A DNA stretch of 64,000 nucleotides from Trinickia terrae (GCF_005144415.1 NZ_SWJE01000013.1:118432-182431), one strand, 5' to 3'; positions 52,756 through 62,953 are shown, numbered from the stretch's first letter. A program made the numbers and translations. The notes: a model not told the origin generated them from the letters alone.

Positions 52756-53694
52756 TTACGACACCCAGACGGCGATCGTCAGCATCAGCAGCAGAATCAT
52801 CCACAGGATGACTGCGCGCCAGACTAGCCCGACAGCCGATTGCAACGTGCGCGGCGTGCAATCGTCACCGACCGATATAGGCCCCCCGTCGCCGACCGAC
52901 AGCGCATCGAGACTCGACGGCTCCGCGAGCGGCCCGGCCAGCCGGGCTCCCAAGGCCCCGCTGCCGGCAGCCAGCAACACGCCGTCGTTGACGTCCGGCC
53001 ATTGGCGCGAGTGATTGCGCCACGCGTAAATCGCATCCTCGAAATTGCCGACGATCGCAAAGCCGAGCGCCGTCAGCCGCGCCGGCACCCAGTCGATTAC
53101 GAAGAACGCGCGCTGTGCAAAGTTGGAAAACGCAGCGGTGCGCTCATCGGCGGGCGCCGACCACGAGCGCGCAAGATACTCGGCGATCCGGTACAGCACC
53201 GCGCCGGCCGGCCCGATCGGCACGAGGAACCAGAAGAACACACCGAACACGTGACGGTGCGATGCCACGACCGCATGGATCAGCGTATGCCGAACGATTT
53301 CGCCGACAGGCATGTCGACCGTGTCGATGCCCGTCCACTCGTTGAGAATTTCGCGTGCGCGCGGCACGTCGTCGTTATTTAACGCGAGATGAATATCAGT
53401 GAAGTAATGGCTGAATTGCCGAAACCCGAGCGTGAAATAAACGATCACGACGTTCCAGAGAAACGCCAGAACGAAATTGATCCGATAAAGGACGTAATAG
53501 ATGAGCGCGACAGCCAGCGTCCAAGGCAGCACGACGACGAGCCACGCCAGAATCCCATGCTTCTTCTTGCCGGCATCGAAGCCGTGCGCGGCGGACTCCG
53601 CATGATATTGAAGCAGCGCGAACACCGGATTATTCGGCGACAGCGCGCGCAGCTGTTCGATCATGAGAGCCAGCAATACGGAGAAGAAAGTCAT
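52756..53694 (-). CDS. CobD/CbiB family membrane protein
   Basis: A 312-aa inner-membrane protein with about five hydrophobic segments. The block RQFSHYFTDIHLALNNDDVP, and GEIVRHTLIHAVVASHRHVF, match the CobD/CbiB family (adenosylcobinamide-phosphate synthase) and the related AmpE-like regulators. No other cobalamin genes are near, so the enzymatic role is doubtful; Burkholderiaceae carry this isolated family member next to the Nudix gene. It is ended by GC-poor sequence without a clear terminator. Confidence 0.8.
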   Translation of the reverse strand: MTFFSVLLALMIEQLRALSPNNPVFALLQYHAESAAHGFDAGKKKHGILAWLVVVLPWTLAVALIYYVLYRINFVLAFLWNVVIVYFTLGFRQFSHYFTDIHLALNNDDVPRAREILNEWTGIDTVDMPVGEIVRHTLIHAVVASHRHVFGVFFWFLVPIGPAGAVLYRIAEYLARSWSAPADERTAAFSNFAQRAFFVIDWVPARLTALGFAIVGNFEDAIYAWRNHSRQWPDVNDGVLLAAGSGALGARLAGPLAEPSSLDALSVGDGGPISVGDDCTPRTLQSAVGLVWRAVILWMILLLMLTIAVWVS

Positions 53695-53822
53695 GCGAAG
53701 CGCCGTGCTAATTCGGTTTTTTGCGGTTGTCGCATAACGATATCACAGGGTCAGAGCATTGGAGCGCACACCGCCTCGCGCCACTGCGCATGCGCCGGCA
53801 TGTCCGTTCGAAGCGAGCCGAC

Positions 53823-54563
53823 TCACGCCGCGAGAAAGCGATAGAAATTACGCAACATGCCGGCAGTTGCTCCCCAGATGAAATAATCGCCGCCCACGCC
53901 CGTTCGCGGATAAGGCATTGCAAAAAAACGACGCTCGCCGTCTTCCCAGCGCAGCACACGCACCTGGTGATGCACCGGGTTCATCAGAAACGCAAGCGGC
54001 ACCTCGAAGATCTCGGCCACTTCGTACGTGTCGGCATGCAAAGTGAAAGGTGTATGAACGAGGCCAACGACGGGCGTCACACTAAACCCTGTGCCGGTCA
54101 GGTAGTCGGGCAGCGTACCCAGCACCTCGACGCGCCCGGGTGCCAGCCCGACCTCTTCCTGCGCCTCGCGCAACGCGGTCGCAACAGCGCTGCTATCGGA
54201 CGGCTCCCGGCTCCCACCGGGAAAACTCACTTGTCCCGCGTGATCGTTCAGATGGTCGGTGCGCTGCGTAAGCAGAACAGTAACGCCGCCTTCACGCACG
54301 ACGAGCGGAACAAGCACCGCGGCAACGCGCGTATCACCGCTTGGCGGCAGCCAGCGCGCCTCCCTCGGCTCCGGGCGCCAGTCGAGCTGGAGCTTGAAGC
54401 GTGCTCGCAGCCCATCCGCCGTCAGGCGCTCCGACGAGACAGCCGGCAATTCGGCGCCAGTGGATTCGACGGACAGCGCTTCGGGGTTTGGGATTTTGGG
54501 GCGCGAGCGATTCAACGGAAGTCTCGAGACGATCGATACGGGATGGTTGCTATTTTGACCCAC
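53823..54563 (-). CDS. Nudix hydrolase, CoA pyrophosphatase type
   Basis: About 246 aa with a full Nudix box: GGSREPSDSSAVATALREAQ continuing EEVGLAP. The preceding UPF0035 signature LTQRTDHLNDHAGQVSFPGG marks the CoA/acyl-CoA diphosphatase group (YeaB/NudL). The start is uncertain: the frame runs into the rplS terminator, so a GTG at 54563 or a later start (LNRSRPKIPNPE) is possible. Homology begins near residue 15-20. Confidence 0.85.
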   Translation of the reverse strand: MGQNSNHPVSIVSRLPLNRSRPKIPNPEALSVESTGAELPAVSSERLTADGLRARFKLQLDWRPEPREARWLPPSGDTRVAAVLVPLVVREGGVTVLLTQRTDHLNDHAGQVSFPGGSREPSDSSAVATALREAQEEVGLAPGRVEVLGTLPDYLTGTGFSVTPVVGLVHTPFTLHADTYEVAEIFEVPLAFLMNPVHHQVRVLRWEDGERRFFAMPYPRTGVGGDYFIWGATAGMLRNFYRFLAA

Positions 54564-54567
54564 CAAC

Positions 54568-54596
54568 AAAAAAAGCACCCGGGAAGGGTGCTTTTT
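54568..54596 (-). terminator. Terminator of the rpsP-rplS operon
   Basis: AGCACCC (54574-54580) pairs with GGGTGCT (54586-54592). On the minus strand it is followed by seven T residues, just after rplS. Confidence 0.88.
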
Positions 54597-54612
54597 CTTA
54601 CAGCTTTTACGC

Positions 54613-54993
54613 TCAGGACGCTTCGCGGTCTTTCGCCACCAGCTTTTCCTTGATCCGAGCCGACTTGCCCGAACGCTCGCGCAGGTAGTACAGCTTCGCG
54701 CGACGCACGTCGCCGCGGCGCTTCACGACGATGCTCGCCAACAGCGGCGAGTAGGTCTGGAAGGTACGCTCGACGCCTTCGCCCGACGAAATCTTGCGGA
54801 CGATGAACGACGAGTTGAGGCCACGGTTGCGCTTCGCGATCACGACGCCTTCGTAGGCCTGAACGCGCTTGCGGGTACCTTCAACCACGTTCACGTTCAC
54901 GATCACCGTATCGCCAGGGGCGAATTCGGGGATGGTCTTGCCTGCGAGCGAACGCTCGATTTCTTCCTGCTCGAGTTTTGCAATCAGATTCAT
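54613..54993 (-). CDS. rplS: 50S ribosomal protein L19
   Basis: A 126-aa L19, starting [20 protein letters not shown] and containing [20 protein letters not shown] and [18 protein letters not shown]. The ATG at 54993 follows AGGAG. It lies at the subunit interface of the ribosome. It is the last gene of rpsP-rimM-trmD-rplS, 154 bases after trmD, and is closed by a terminator. Confidence 0.97.
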   Translation of the reverse strand: MNLIAKLEQEEIERSLAGKTIPEFAPGDTVIVNVNVVEGTRKRVQAYEGVVIAKRNRGLNSSFIVRKISSGEGVERTFQTYSPLLASIVVKRRGDVRRAKLYYLRERSGKSARIKEKLVAKDREAS

Positions 54994-55147
54994 CACTGAC
55001 TCCTAAAGCCATCTTGTCGGCGTTCGTACCTGCCTTGCGCCAATGTGGCCAGCGCGCGGCACGGCCCCGATAGAGGATGGGTTCACATCTGGCGCCGCGC
55101 ACGCATGCACGGCACCGCCTATGTCTTGCGAACGAATGCCGAAGGGG

Positions 55148-55939
55148 TCAAGCCTTCGACGCCTCTTTCGCCAGACCTGCGAGCCATGCCTCATCGGCAC
55201 GGCTCAACATCTTGTTGCGCCTCGCGCGCTCGATCAGATCGGGCCGCTTGGCAAGCGTATTCCTGAGCGCCTCGCGCCGGCGCCACTGCTCGATCTCCGC
55301 ATGATGGCCGCCGAGCAGCACATCCGGCACCCGCATGCCTTCATATTCCTCGGGCCGCGTGTAATGCGGACAGTCGAGCAAGCCGTCGACGAAGCTATCC
55401 TGCACCGCCGACTGCGCATCGTTCAGCACGCCCGGCAACTGCCTGACGACGGCATCCATCAGCGCCATCGCCGGCAACTCGCCGCCCGACAGCACGAAGT
55501 CCCCAAGGCTGACCTCTTCGTCGACGCAACGATCGAGCAGACGCTGATCGATCGCTTCATACCGGCCGCACAACAGCAAGAGGCCGGGCTCAACGGCCAA
55601 ACGCATGACCCGCCCGTGATCGAGCGGCGCACCTTGCGGGGACATCATCACCACGCGAGTCTGCGCAATGCCCTGCTCGGCCTGGGCCGCCTTCGCCGCG
55701 CCGATCGCCGCCTCGAGCGGCTTGGCCAGCATCACCATGCCTGGGCCGCCGCCATACGGGCGATCGTCGACGGTACGGTAGTTGTCGGTTGTGAAATCGC
55801 GCGGATTCCACGTGCGCAAACCGAAGCGCCCCTGCTTCGCAGCGCGGCTCGTGATACCCCAGTCGGTCAGCGCGCGAAACATCTCGGGAAAGAGCGTGAC
55901 GACATCGAACTGCACCGCTCTCTCCGTTGGTTCAATCAT
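55148..55939 (-). CDS. trmD: tRNA (guanine-N1)-methyltransferase
   Basis: A 263-aa SPOUT-class enzyme methylating G37 of tRNAs to prevent frameshifting. The start region [20 protein letters not shown], the SAM-binding trefoil knot [18 protein letters not shown] and [19 protein letters not shown], and the tRNA-binding [19 protein letters not shown] are clear. The ATG at 55939 is two bases after the rimM stop, so the genes are tightly coupled. Confidence 0.96.
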   Translation of the reverse strand: MIEPTERAVQFDVVTLFPEMFRALTDWGITSRAAKQGRFGLRTWNPRDFTTDNYRTVDDRPYGGGPGMVMLAKPLEAAIGAAKAAQAEQGIAQTRVVMMSPQGAPLDHGRVMRLAVEPGLLLLCGRYEAIDQRLLDRCVDEEVSLGDFVLSGGELPAMALMDAVVRQLPGVLNDAQSAVQDSFVDGLLDCPHYTRPEEYEGMRVPDVLLGGHHAEIEQWRRREALRNTLAKRPDLIERARRNKMLSRADEAWLAGLAKEASKA

Positions 55940-55941
55940 GT

Positions 55942-56643
55942 TCAGTAATCGGCTTCCCAATCGACGACGATCTGCTTCGCCGCCCGGTCCACCGTCTTGA
56001 CGTACACACCGACGAACGGAATCAGGCGCTCGCCCTTTACCGCCCGGCCGTCCTTGGCCGTCGCCGGATACTCGATGCGCAATACCGAGTGCGCGCCGTT
56101 GTCGATCATGTCGACGACCTGACCGAGTGTGACGCCAGCCTCGTTGACGACATCCAGGCCGAGCAAGTCGACCCAGTAATATTCGTCGTCGCCGAGCACC
56201 GGAAAATCACTGCGCCGCACATGCACGCGCCAGCCGCGCAACGCGAGCGCGGCGTCGCGATCCGCCAGGCTGCCCAGATGGGCGACGATGCTGTCGCTGT
56301 GCGTCTTCGCTTGCAGCACCGTGACGGACTTGCGTTCACGGCCTTTCATCAGCCACCAGCGCTTCGCGCCCAAGAGCGCGTCGCCGCCGTGCCCTGCATC
56401 GGCATGCGCCGCAACCTTCACCCAGCCTTTCAGGCCATACGCATCGACGATGGCGCCGACTTCGATCGCGTCGTCAGGCCAAGTTTCCGCCGACTCGACG
56501 TGAACCTGCTGCGCCTCGGACTCGGCGCCCGCCATACCGCGCTCATCGCGTGCAACCGGCTTGCGGACGAATGCGCCAAACGACGCTTCTGCGCGAGCCG
56601 GGCGTTTTGCGCGGCTCGCGCCGCCAGATTCACGCTCGGACAC
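55942..56643 (-). CDS. rimM: 16S rRNA processing protein RimM
   Basis: A 233-aa RimM that helps mature the 30S head and binds S19. The N-terminal domain has [20 protein letters not shown], and the PRC-barrel part has [20 protein letters not shown] and [20 protein letters not shown] start at 56643 is proposed from the GAGGTGG ribosome site just before it. The first about 60 residues ([16 protein letters not shown]) are an extra disordered extension common in this lineage. Confidence 0.92.
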   Translation of the reverse strand: MSERESGGASRAKRPARAEASFGAFVRKPVARDERGMAGAESEAQQVHVESAETWPDDAIEVGAIVDAYGLKGWVKVAAHADAGHGGDALLGAKRWWLMKGRERKSVTVLQAKTHSDSIVAHLGSLADRDAALALRGWRVHVRRSDFPVLGDDEYYWVDLLGLDVVNEAGVTLGQVVDMIDNGAHSVLRIEYPATAKDGRAVKGERLIPFVGVYVKTVDRAAKQIVVDWEADY

Positions 56644-56796
56644 AATCCACCTCGCAGTCGGCCTTGCGGCTGGCGCCGGCGACCCGCTCAAACGAAAGCA
56701 GCGCATCTGGCATGCCGAGCGATTCGCTCAGACGCATGGCAGATGCGCCCATCGAGTAGCCGAAGCCGAACGCAGGCCTTGCGGCCCCAACTACCA

Positions 56797-57051
56797 TCAA
56801 GCAGCCGGTTGCGCCTGTTGCGCTTGCTTCACGAGGCGCTCGACGGTCGGCGACAGTTGCGCGCCAACGCCTTGCCAATACGTGAGGCGGTCCTGAGCGA
56901 TGCGCAGCGATTCGCCCTTCGTCGCGACCGGGTTGTAGAAGCCGACGCGCTCGATGAAGCGGCCGTCACGACGGTTGCGCGAATCGGTTGCGACGATGTT
57001 GTAAAACGGGCGCTTCTTCGAGCCGCCACGAGCCAAGCGGATGATGACCAT
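56797..57051 (-). CDS. rpsP: 30S ribosomal protein S16
   Basis: An 84-aa S16 starting [20 protein letters not shown], with the conserved [17 protein letters not shown]. It is the first gene of the rpsP-rimM-trmD-rplS operon, 39 bases after the promoter start region. Confidence 0.97.
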   Translation of the reverse strand: MVIIRLARGGSKKRPFYNIVATDSRNRRDGRFIERVGFYNPVATKGESLRIAQDRLTYWQGVGAQLSPTVERLVKQAQQAQPAA

Positions 57052-57097
57052 ACTTAAAATCCTTGAAAACCGGGGTTCGGAACCACTGAAACACGCG

Positions 57098-57126
57098 ATT
57101 ATAGCCCGAAACCGAAGCCATAACAA
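57098..57126 (-). promoter_or_regulatory. Sigma-70 promoter of the rpsP operon
   Basis: On the minus strand TTGTTA (57121-57126) and a perfect TATAAT (57098-57103) are separated by 17 bases. Transcription would begin near 57090. Confidence 0.75.
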
Positions 57127-57337
57127 ACACTTACCGAGAAAACCGGCAAACCGGGTAGCGCAATGCCGACACTTGGCCTGGGCGGAAAGGCTCGAACGTC
57201 GCTCGCAGACCGCCCCCGCCACGCCTTTCCGCCTGCTCACGGAAGCATGCTCGGCGTAGAATGCGCGGTCGGCATCGGTACGCGCCCCGCTCGCGCCGCG
57301 ACTCACCCGACCGCCTCCTCGCAAGACAAGACGCCCT

Positions 57338-57808
57338 ATGTCCACAAACGTTTCATCGGCCTCGCCCCGCTTTCGCTCGAAAACCCTCACCGCCGCGCTC
57401 GCGTTCTTCTTTGGCAGCGTCGGCGCGCATCGCTTCTATCTGTATGGATTGCGCGACGTGTTTGGCTGGGCGCACGTGATCGGCACCCTTATCGGCATTC
57501 CCGGGGTGCTCCTGCTCGTCGCGACCCAGCGCAGCGCCTCGCTCGGCTGGTGGCTGGCGATTCCCGGCGCTGTCTCGCTTTTTGCAGCTTTTCTGGCTGC
57601 GATCGTCTACGGCCTGCGCCCCGATCAGAAATGGGACGCGCAATTCAACGCCCAAACCGGCAAGCAGAGCCACTCGGGCTGGACCGCCATCTTCGTCGTG
57701 ATCTTTTCGCTGTTTTTCGGTGCGTTTCTCTTGATGACCGGGCTCGCACTGTCGTTCCAGACCTACTTCGAATCGCAAGTCGACGCGGCAAAATCGCTTT
57801 CGCAATGA
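57338..57808 (+). CDS. TM2 domain membrane protein
   Basis: A 156-aa inner-membrane protein. The TM2 domain (about residues 14-70) has the typical [20 protein letters not shown] and [12 protein letters not shown]. Two further membrane segments follow, then a short polar region, and a last helix near residues 115-140. Function is unknown; TM2 proteins are small, widespread and often near housekeeping genes. It is divergent from rpsP. Confidence 0.85.
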   Translation: MSTNVSSASPRFRSKTLTAALAFFFGSVGAHRFYLYGLRDVFGWAHVIGTLIGIPGVLLLVATQRSASLGWWLAIPGAVSLFAAFLAAIVYGLRPDQKWDAQFNAQTGKQSHSGWTAIFVVIFSLFFGAFLLMTGLALSFQTYFESQVDAAKSLSQ

Positions 57809-57841
57809 CGGCGTTCCAGGGCGGTCAAATTCGCCGGCTAG

Positions 57842-58972
57842 TTAGAAAAGACTCAACTGCGGATTGTCCGAAGCCGGCTCAGGTGCCCGCCGCGCAGAAA
57901 ACTGCGGACGGAACTGCGAAATGTCGAGGATCCCTCGCCTCCGCTCGTTGAGCCCAAGGCGGCGCACCGCGTTGTGAAAGCGCTGCTTGAGCAGCTCGGC
58001 CCACAGGCCCTCGCCTTTCATGCGCGTCGCAAACGACGAATCGTAGTCCTTGCCCCCTCGCATGTCGCGCACCCGGGCCATCACGCGCTCGGCCCGGTCG
58101 GGAAAATGCGCGGCGAGCCAATCCTTGAAGAGCGGCGCCACTTCCCACGGCAAGCGCAGCACGATGTAGCTTGCGCTCGTCGCGCCCGCCTCGGCGCACG
58201 CTTCGAGCACCCGCTCGATGTCCGGCTCCGTGACGAACGGGATGACGGGCGCAACGCTGACACCAACCGGAATCCCCGCCTCGCTCAGTGTACGAATCAT
58301 GCGCAGCCGGCGCGAAGGCGTAGCGGCGCGCGGCTCGAGCGTGCGTGCGATCCCGGCGTCGAGCGTCGTCACGGTGACCGCCACCATCACTTGATTGCGC
58401 GACGCCATCGGCGCGAGCAGATCGATATCACGCTCTATCAGTGACGACTTCGTGATGGCCGCGAACGGATGATGATGCGCATGCAGGACCTCGATCACGC
58501 GCCTGGTAATGAGCAATTCGCGCTCCGCAGGCTGATAAGCATCGGTGCTGACGCCCAGCGCGATCGGCTCCGGCACGTAGCTATTCTTCGACAGCTCCCG
58601 TTCGAGCAATTCTGCTGCATTGACCTTGGCGTAGATCCGGCTCTCGAAATCGAGCCCCGGCGACAAACCGAGATAGCTGTGCGTCGGCCGCGCAAAGCAG
58701 TAGATGCAGCCGTGCTCGCACCCCCGATAGGGATTCAGCGACACCGAGAACGGAATATCCGGCGACGCGTTGCGCGTCAGGATGCTCTTCGCCCGCTCCT
58801 CGAAGACCTGCGTGCGCAGCGGGGACGCTTCGCTGTCTTCGGTGTCGGCCCCGCCCCAGCCGTCATCGACGGTTTCCCGCTGATCGACTTCGTAGCGCCC
58901 CTGCAGGTTGGTGACGGCTCCTCGCCCCTTGCGAGGCACGGGCAAGGCAATCGGATACTCGGAATCGTCCAT
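57842..58972 (-). CDS. PA0069-family radical SAM protein (Spl-like)
   Basis: A 376-aa radical-SAM enzyme. The cluster motif is CEHGCIYC (CxxxCxxC) in NPYRGCEHGCIYCFARPTHS. The core continues with GVSTDAYQPAERELLITRRV and VGVSVAPVIPFVTEPDIERV. The family is related to spore photoproduct lyase by sequence, but its reaction in Gram-negatives is not established. A perfect LexA-type box lies 22 bases before the start, so it is probably induced by DNA damage, which fits a repair role (inference). The start at 58972 is set by this spacing and the MDDSEYPIALPVPRKGRG beginning. Confidence 0.9.
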   Translation of the reverse strand: MDDSEYPIALPVPRKGRGAVTNLQGRYEVDQRETVDDGWGGADTEDSEASPLRTQVFEERAKSILTRNASPDIPFSVSLNPYRGCEHGCIYCFARPTHSYLGLSPGLDFESRIYAKVNAAELLERELSKNSYVPEPIALGVSTDAYQPAERELLITRRVIEVLHAHHHPFAAITKSSLIERDIDLLAPMASRNQVMVAVTVTTLDAGIARTLEPRAATPSRRLRMIRTLSEAGIPVGVSVAPVIPFVTEPDIERVLEACAEAGATSASYIVLRLPWEVAPLFKDWLAAHFPDRAERVMARVRDMRGGKDYDSSFATRMKGEGLWAELLKQRFHNAVRRLGLNERRRGILDISQFRPQFSARRAPEPASDNPQLSLF

Positions 58973-58993
58973 AGCTCGAACAAGGCAGCGGAA

Positions 58994-59015
58994 ATACTGT
59001 ATAAATATACAGTAT
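58994..59015 (-). promoter_or_regulatory. LexA (SOS) box of the radical SAM gene
   Basis: A 22-bp perfect palindrome: ATACTGTATA-AA-TATACAGTAT. It contains the LexA consensus CTGT-N8-ACAG (58997-59012). It sits 22-43 bases before the start codon, overlapping the expected promoter. Confidence 0.85.
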
Positions 59016-59082
59016 CGCCTCGCATCATGCCAAGCTGCTCGCCGGAGTGGGCCGGCCGCGTCCGACGGCCCTATCCGCGCCG

Positions 59083-59571
59083 CTATTCGCCCACGGAGAT
59101 CGTCAGCGACTCCTTGATCTCCTCCATCACCACATAGCTCTTCGATTGCACTGCGCCCGGCAACTGCAGCAGGATGTCGCCGAGCAGCTTTCGATAATCC
59201 GCCATTTCGCCGATGCGCGCCTTGATCAGGTAGTCGAAATCGCCCGACACGAGGTGGCACTCGAGCACCTCTGGAATCTTCTGCACCTCGCGGCGGAACT
59301 GGTCGAACATGTTGCCGCTCTTGTGATCGAGCGTGATCTCGACGAAGACCAGCAACGCCGCCCCCAGTTCTGCCGGGTTGACGCGCGCGTAGTAGCCCAG
59401 GATCACGCCGTCGCGCTCCATGCGCTTCACCCGCTCGATGCACGGCGTCACTGTCAGGCCGACCCGCTCAGCCAGATCTTTCATGGCGATGCGGCCGTCC
59501 TCCTGAAGCAATTTCAGGATCTTGTGATCGAGCTTATCGAGGGCACGGACGGGCTGACGTTGTGTTCTCAT
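59083..59571 (-). CDS. Lrp/AsnC family transcriptional regulator
   Basis: A 162-aa Lrp-type regulator with an N-terminal helix-turn-helix (LDKLDHKILKLLQEDGRIAM; DLAERVGLTVTPCIERVKR) and a C-terminal RAM ligand domain (VLECHLVSGDFDYLIKARIG). It is divergent from dadA, which is the standard arrangement for a regulator of alanine or D-amino-acid catabolism. A candidate binding site lies between them. Confidence 0.93.
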   Translation of the reverse strand: MRTQRQPVRALDKLDHKILKLLQEDGRIAMKDLAERVGLTVTPCIERVKRMERDGVILGYYARVNPAELGAALLVFVEITLDHKSGNMFDQFRREVQKIPEVLECHLVSGDFDYLIKARIGEMADYRKLLGDILLQLPGAVQSKSYVVMEEIKESLTISVGE

Positions 59572-59585
59572 GTCTTTTTACCAAA

Positions 59586-59602
59586 ATCGTAAAAAATACG
59601 AT
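59586..59602. promoter_or_regulatory. Candidate Lrp-type operator in the lrp-dadA gap
   Basis: ATCGTA (59586-59591) is inverted as TACGAT (59597-59602) around AAAAA, within an AT-rich divergent gap of 144 bases. Small AT-centred palindromes are typical of Lrp-family sites. Confidence 0.45.
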
Positions 59603-59715
59603 AACAAAAACTAGATTTACCTCAATAGTATAGCGGCTAACACTAGATAAGCAGGGTATTGGAGGCGTATTGAACGCACCCAACCGAACAGCAGAAAAAC
59701 CTACTGGGAGCCACT

Positions 59716-61002
59716 ATGCGAGTCGTCGTTTTGGGTAGCGGTGTCGTCGGGACGACGACTGCTTATTATCTGGCGCGTGCGGGCCACGAAGTCACCGTGA
59801 TCGACCGCGAAGCCGGCCCGGCGCTCGAAACCAGCTTTGCCAATGCCGGCCAGATCTCGCCCGGCTACGCCGCGCCATGGGCGGCGCCGGGAGTGCCGCT
59901 GAAGGCCGTCAAGTGGATGTTCCAGAAGCATGCGCCGCTCGCCATCCGTCTCGACGGCTCGCACTTCCAGCTGCGCTGGATGTGGCAAATGCTGCAGAAC
60001 TGCACGGCCGAGCGCTACGCCGTCAACAAGGGCCGCATGGTGCGTCTCGCGGAATACAGCCGCGACTGCCTGCAGGCGCTGCGCGCCGACACCGGCATCC
60101 AGTACGAAGGCCGCACGGGCGGCACGCTCCAGCTGTTCCGCACGCAGCAGCAACTCGACGGCGCCGCGAAGGACATCGCGGTGCTCAAGGACGCGAACGT
60201 CCCGTTCGAACTGTTGAGCCCGAGCGAACTGGCGCGCGCTGAACCCGCGCTTGCGGCCACGTCGCACAAGCTGACTGGCGGCCTGCGCCTGCCCGGTGAC
60301 GAAACCGGCGACTGCCAACTCTTCACGACACGCCTCGCCGCGCTCGCCGAACAGTTCGGCGTGAAGTTCCGCTTCAACACGCCGATCGACGCGCTGGCGA
60401 TGACCGGCGGCCGAATCTCCGGCGTGCAGTGCGGCACCGAAACGATTCGCGCCGATGCCTATGTCGTCGCGCTCGGCTCGTACTCGACGCAATTCCTGTC
60501 CGGTATCGTGAAGATCCCGGTGTATCCGCTCAAGGGCTACTCGATCACGGCGCCGATCGTCGATGCGTCCAAGGCGCCGGTGTCGACGGTGCTCGACGAA
60601 ACGTACAAGATCGCGATCACGCGCTTCGACGACCGCATTCGCGTGGGCGGCATGGCGGAGATCGTCGGCTTCGACAAGAAGCTGCGCGGCGCGCGCCGCG
60701 AAACGCTCGAAATGTGCGTCAACGATTTGTTCCCGGGCGGCGGCAATACGCCGAAGGCGACGTTCTGGACCGGCCTGCGTCCGATGACACCGGACGGCAC
60801 CCCGATCGTCGGCCGCACGCCGGTCTCCAACCTGTTCCTGAACACGGGACACGGCACGCTCGGCTGGACGATGTCGTGCGGCTCGGGCCAACTGCTCGCC
60901 GACCTGATCTCGGGCAAGCAACCGGCAATCCAATCGGGCGATCTGTCGGTGCATCGCTATCTCGGCGATACCAGCGGCACGGGGCGTCCGGCTTACGCTT
61001 GA
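59716..61002 (+). CDS. dadA: D-amino acid dehydrogenase
   Basis: A 428-aa membrane-associated flavoprotein that oxidises D-alanine and other D-amino acids and passes electrons to the respiratory chain. FAD motif [20 protein letters not shown], family segments [20 protein letters not shown] and [20 protein letters not shown], and C-terminal [20 protein letters not shown] are present. Size matches E. coli DadA (432 aa). A GGGAG site precedes the ATG. No dadX racemase gene follows; a terminator does. Confidence 0.95.
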   Translation: MRVVVLGSGVVGTTTAYYLARAGHEVTVIDREAGPALETSFANAGQISPGYAAPWAAPGVPLKAVKWMFQKHAPLAIRLDGSHFQLRWMWQMLQNCTAERYAVNKGRMVRLAEYSRDCLQALRADTGIQYEGRTGGTLQLFRTQQQLDGAAKDIAVLKDANVPFELLSPSELARAEPALAATSHKLTGGLRLPGDETGDCQLFTTRLAALAEQFGVKFRFNTPIDALAMTGGRISGVQCGTETIRADAYVVALGSYSTQFLSGIVKIPVYPLKGYSITAPIVDASKAPVSTVLDETYKIAITRFDDRIRVGGMAEIVGFDKKLRGARRETLEMCVNDLFPGGGNTPKATFWTGLRPMTPDGTPIVGRTPVSNLFLNTGHGTLGWTMSCGSGQLLADLISGKQPAIQSGDLSVHRYLGDTSGTGRPAYA

Positions 61003-61040
61003 CGCGGTCGCGTGGCGCAGTTCGACGACTCGCCAAACAC

Positions 61041-61078
61041 AAAGGGCGCCTGATCCATAATCAGGCGCCCTTTGCTTT
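61041..61078 (+). terminator. Terminator of dadA
   Basis: A 14-bp stem: AAAGGGCGCCTGAT (61041-61054) with ATCAGGCGCCCTTT (61060-61073), followed by GCTTT. It may also serve the convergent acyl-CoA dehydrogenase gene. Confidence 0.82.
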
Positions 61079-61115
61079 GTGCCCGCCCAAACGGCCGCGC
61101 TTGCTCGCCCCCCCG

Positions 61116-62906
61116 TCAGAACTGATCCTCGGTGAGCGCGAACACCCCCTCCCCACCCCTCGCGCTGACGATCGACGCTTCGAGCGCCGCCGCCTGCGGC
61201 AGGACATGCTCGGCGTAGAAACGCGCAGTCGCAATCTTCGCGCCGCAGAACGACGGGTCGCCCGCTTCGTTGGCCGCTGACGCCAGCATGGCGCGCGCCA
61301 TCTGCCAGCCGCACAGCACGATCCCGGCGAGCTTCAGATACGGCACGCCGCCTGCAAACACGGCGTTCGGGTCTTGCTTCGCATTGGCCAGAACGAAATC
61401 GACGACGGCCGCGAGCGATCGATGCCCATCGGCGAGGCGCGCGCGCATCGAAGCGAAGGCCGTGCCTTCGTGGGCAGCCAGCGCGTCGAGAGTCTGCGCG
61501 ACACCGGCGATGAGCGTCTTCGCGACCGCGCCTCCATCGCGCAAAGTCTTGCGGCCGATGAGGTCGTTGGCCTGGATTGCGGTCGTGCCTTCGTAGATCG
61601 TCAGGATGCGCGCATCGCGATAGAACTGCGCCGCGCCCGTCTCTTCGATGAAACCCATCCCGCCGTGCACCTGCACGCCGAGGCTCGCGACGTCGATCGA
61701 CATCTCCGTGCTCCAGCCCTTCACGACCGGCACGAGGTATTCGTAGATCGCTTGATGCTCGGCGCGCACCGCGGCATCGGCGTGGTTGTGCGCGATATCG
61801 CAATGCGCGGCGGCCACATAGGCGAGCGCGCGCGCACCCTCGGTCATCGCGCGCATGGATGCCAGCATGCGGCGCACGTCGGGGTGGTGAATGATCGTCA
61901 CCGACTGCTTCGCGGAACCGTCGACCGGGCGGCTTTGCACGCGCTCCTTCGCATACGCCGCCGCCTTCTGATAGGCGCAGTCCGCGACGCCGATGCCCTG
62001 CATGCCGACCGCGAAGCGCGCAGCGTTCATCATGATGAACATGTACTCGAGGCCGCGGTTCGCTTCGCCGACGAGATAGCCGATCGCGCCGCCGTGATCG
62101 CCGAATTGCAGCACCGCGGTCGGGCTCGCCTTGATGCCGAGCTTGTGTTCGATCGAGACGCAGTGCACGTCGTTGCGTGCGCCGAGCGTGCCGTCGTCGT
62201 TGATCATGAACTTCGGGACGATGAAGAGCGAAATGCCCTTCACGCCTTCCGGTGCGTCAGGCGTGCGGGCCAGCACGAGATGCACGATGTTGTCCGCCAT
62301 GTCGTGCTCGCCCCACGTGATGAAGATCTTCGTGCCGGAGATCTTGTACGTGCCGTCGCCCTGCGGCTCCGCGCGCGTGCGCACGAGCGCAAGATCGGAG
62401 CCGGCCTGCGGCTCGGTGAGGTTCATCGTGCCGGTCCATTCGCCGGAAATCAGCTTCGGCACGTAGCGCTGCTTCTGTTCTTCGGAGCCTGCGGTCAGGA
62501 TCGCTTCGATCGCGCCATCGGTCAGCAATGGACACAGCGCGAACGACAGGTTCGACGCGTTGAGCATTTCAATGCACGGCGTGGCGATCAGCTTGGGCAA
62601 CCCCTGGCCGTCATAGTCGGCCGGATGCTGCAAGCCCTGCCAGCCGCCTTCGGCGAACTGGCGGAACGCGTCCTTGAAGCCGGGCGTCGCCGTCACCACG
62701 CCGTCGCGCCAGCTGCTCGGATTGCGGTCGCCCTCGACGTTCAGCGGCGCCAGCACTTCGCCGCACAGCTTGGCAGATTCCTCCAGCACGGCCTGGGCCG
62801 TCTCGGCGGTGGCATCCTCGAAACCAGGCAGCGCGGCGACATCATCGAGGCCGGCCAGTTCCTTCATCGCGAACAGCATGTCCTTGATAGGCGCGGTATA
62901 GCTCAT
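61116..62906 (-). CDS. Acyl-CoA dehydrogenase (large, C-terminally extended)
   Basis: A 596-aa acyl-CoA dehydrogenase of the long subfamily that includes DmdC-like enzymes. N-terminal domain, then the FAD-contact TMNLTEPQAGSDLALVRTRA and KISGTKIFITWGEHDMAD. The C-terminal helical domain holds QVHGGMGFIEETGAAQFYRD and ILTIYEGTTAIQANDLIGRK (catalytic Glu region). A further about 120 residues follow. It would pass electrons to the ETF encoded just upstream on the same strand. The ATG at 62906 has a GGAGAAG site. Substrate unknown. Confidence 0.92.
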   Translation of the reverse strand: MSYTAPIKDMLFAMKELAGLDDVAALPGFEDATAETAQAVLEESAKLCGEVLAPLNVEGDRNPSSWRDGVVTATPGFKDAFRQFAEGGWQGLQHPADYDGQGLPKLIATPCIEMLNASNLSFALCPLLTDGAIEAILTAGSEEQKQRYVPKLISGEWTGTMNLTEPQAGSDLALVRTRAEPQGDGTYKISGTKIFITWGEHDMADNIVHLVLARTPDAPEGVKGISLFIVPKFMINDDGTLGARNDVHCVSIEHKLGIKASPTAVLQFGDHGGAIGYLVGEANRGLEYMFIMMNAARFAVGMQGIGVADCAYQKAAAYAKERVQSRPVDGSAKQSVTIIHHPDVRRMLASMRAMTEGARALAYVAAAHCDIAHNHADAAVRAEHQAIYEYLVPVVKGWSTEMSIDVASLGVQVHGGMGFIEETGAAQFYRDARILTIYEGTTAIQANDLIGRKTLRDGGAVAKTLIAGVAQTLDALAAHEGTAFASMRARLADGHRSLAAVVDFVLANAKQDPNAVFAGGVPYLKLAGIVLCGWQMARAMLASAANEAGDPSFCGAKIATARFYAEHVLPQAAALEASIVSARGGEGVFALTEDQF

Positions 62907-62926
62907 TGTCTTCTCCACTGAGTATG

Positions 62927-62953
62927 AAAAAGGGGCGCTTGCTGCGCCCCTTT
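62927..62953 (-). terminator. Terminator after etfA
   Basis: GGGGCGC (62932-62938) pairs with GCGCCCC (62944-62950). On the minus strand it is followed by five T residues. It separates etfBA from the acyl-CoA dehydrogenase gene. Confidence 0.78.
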
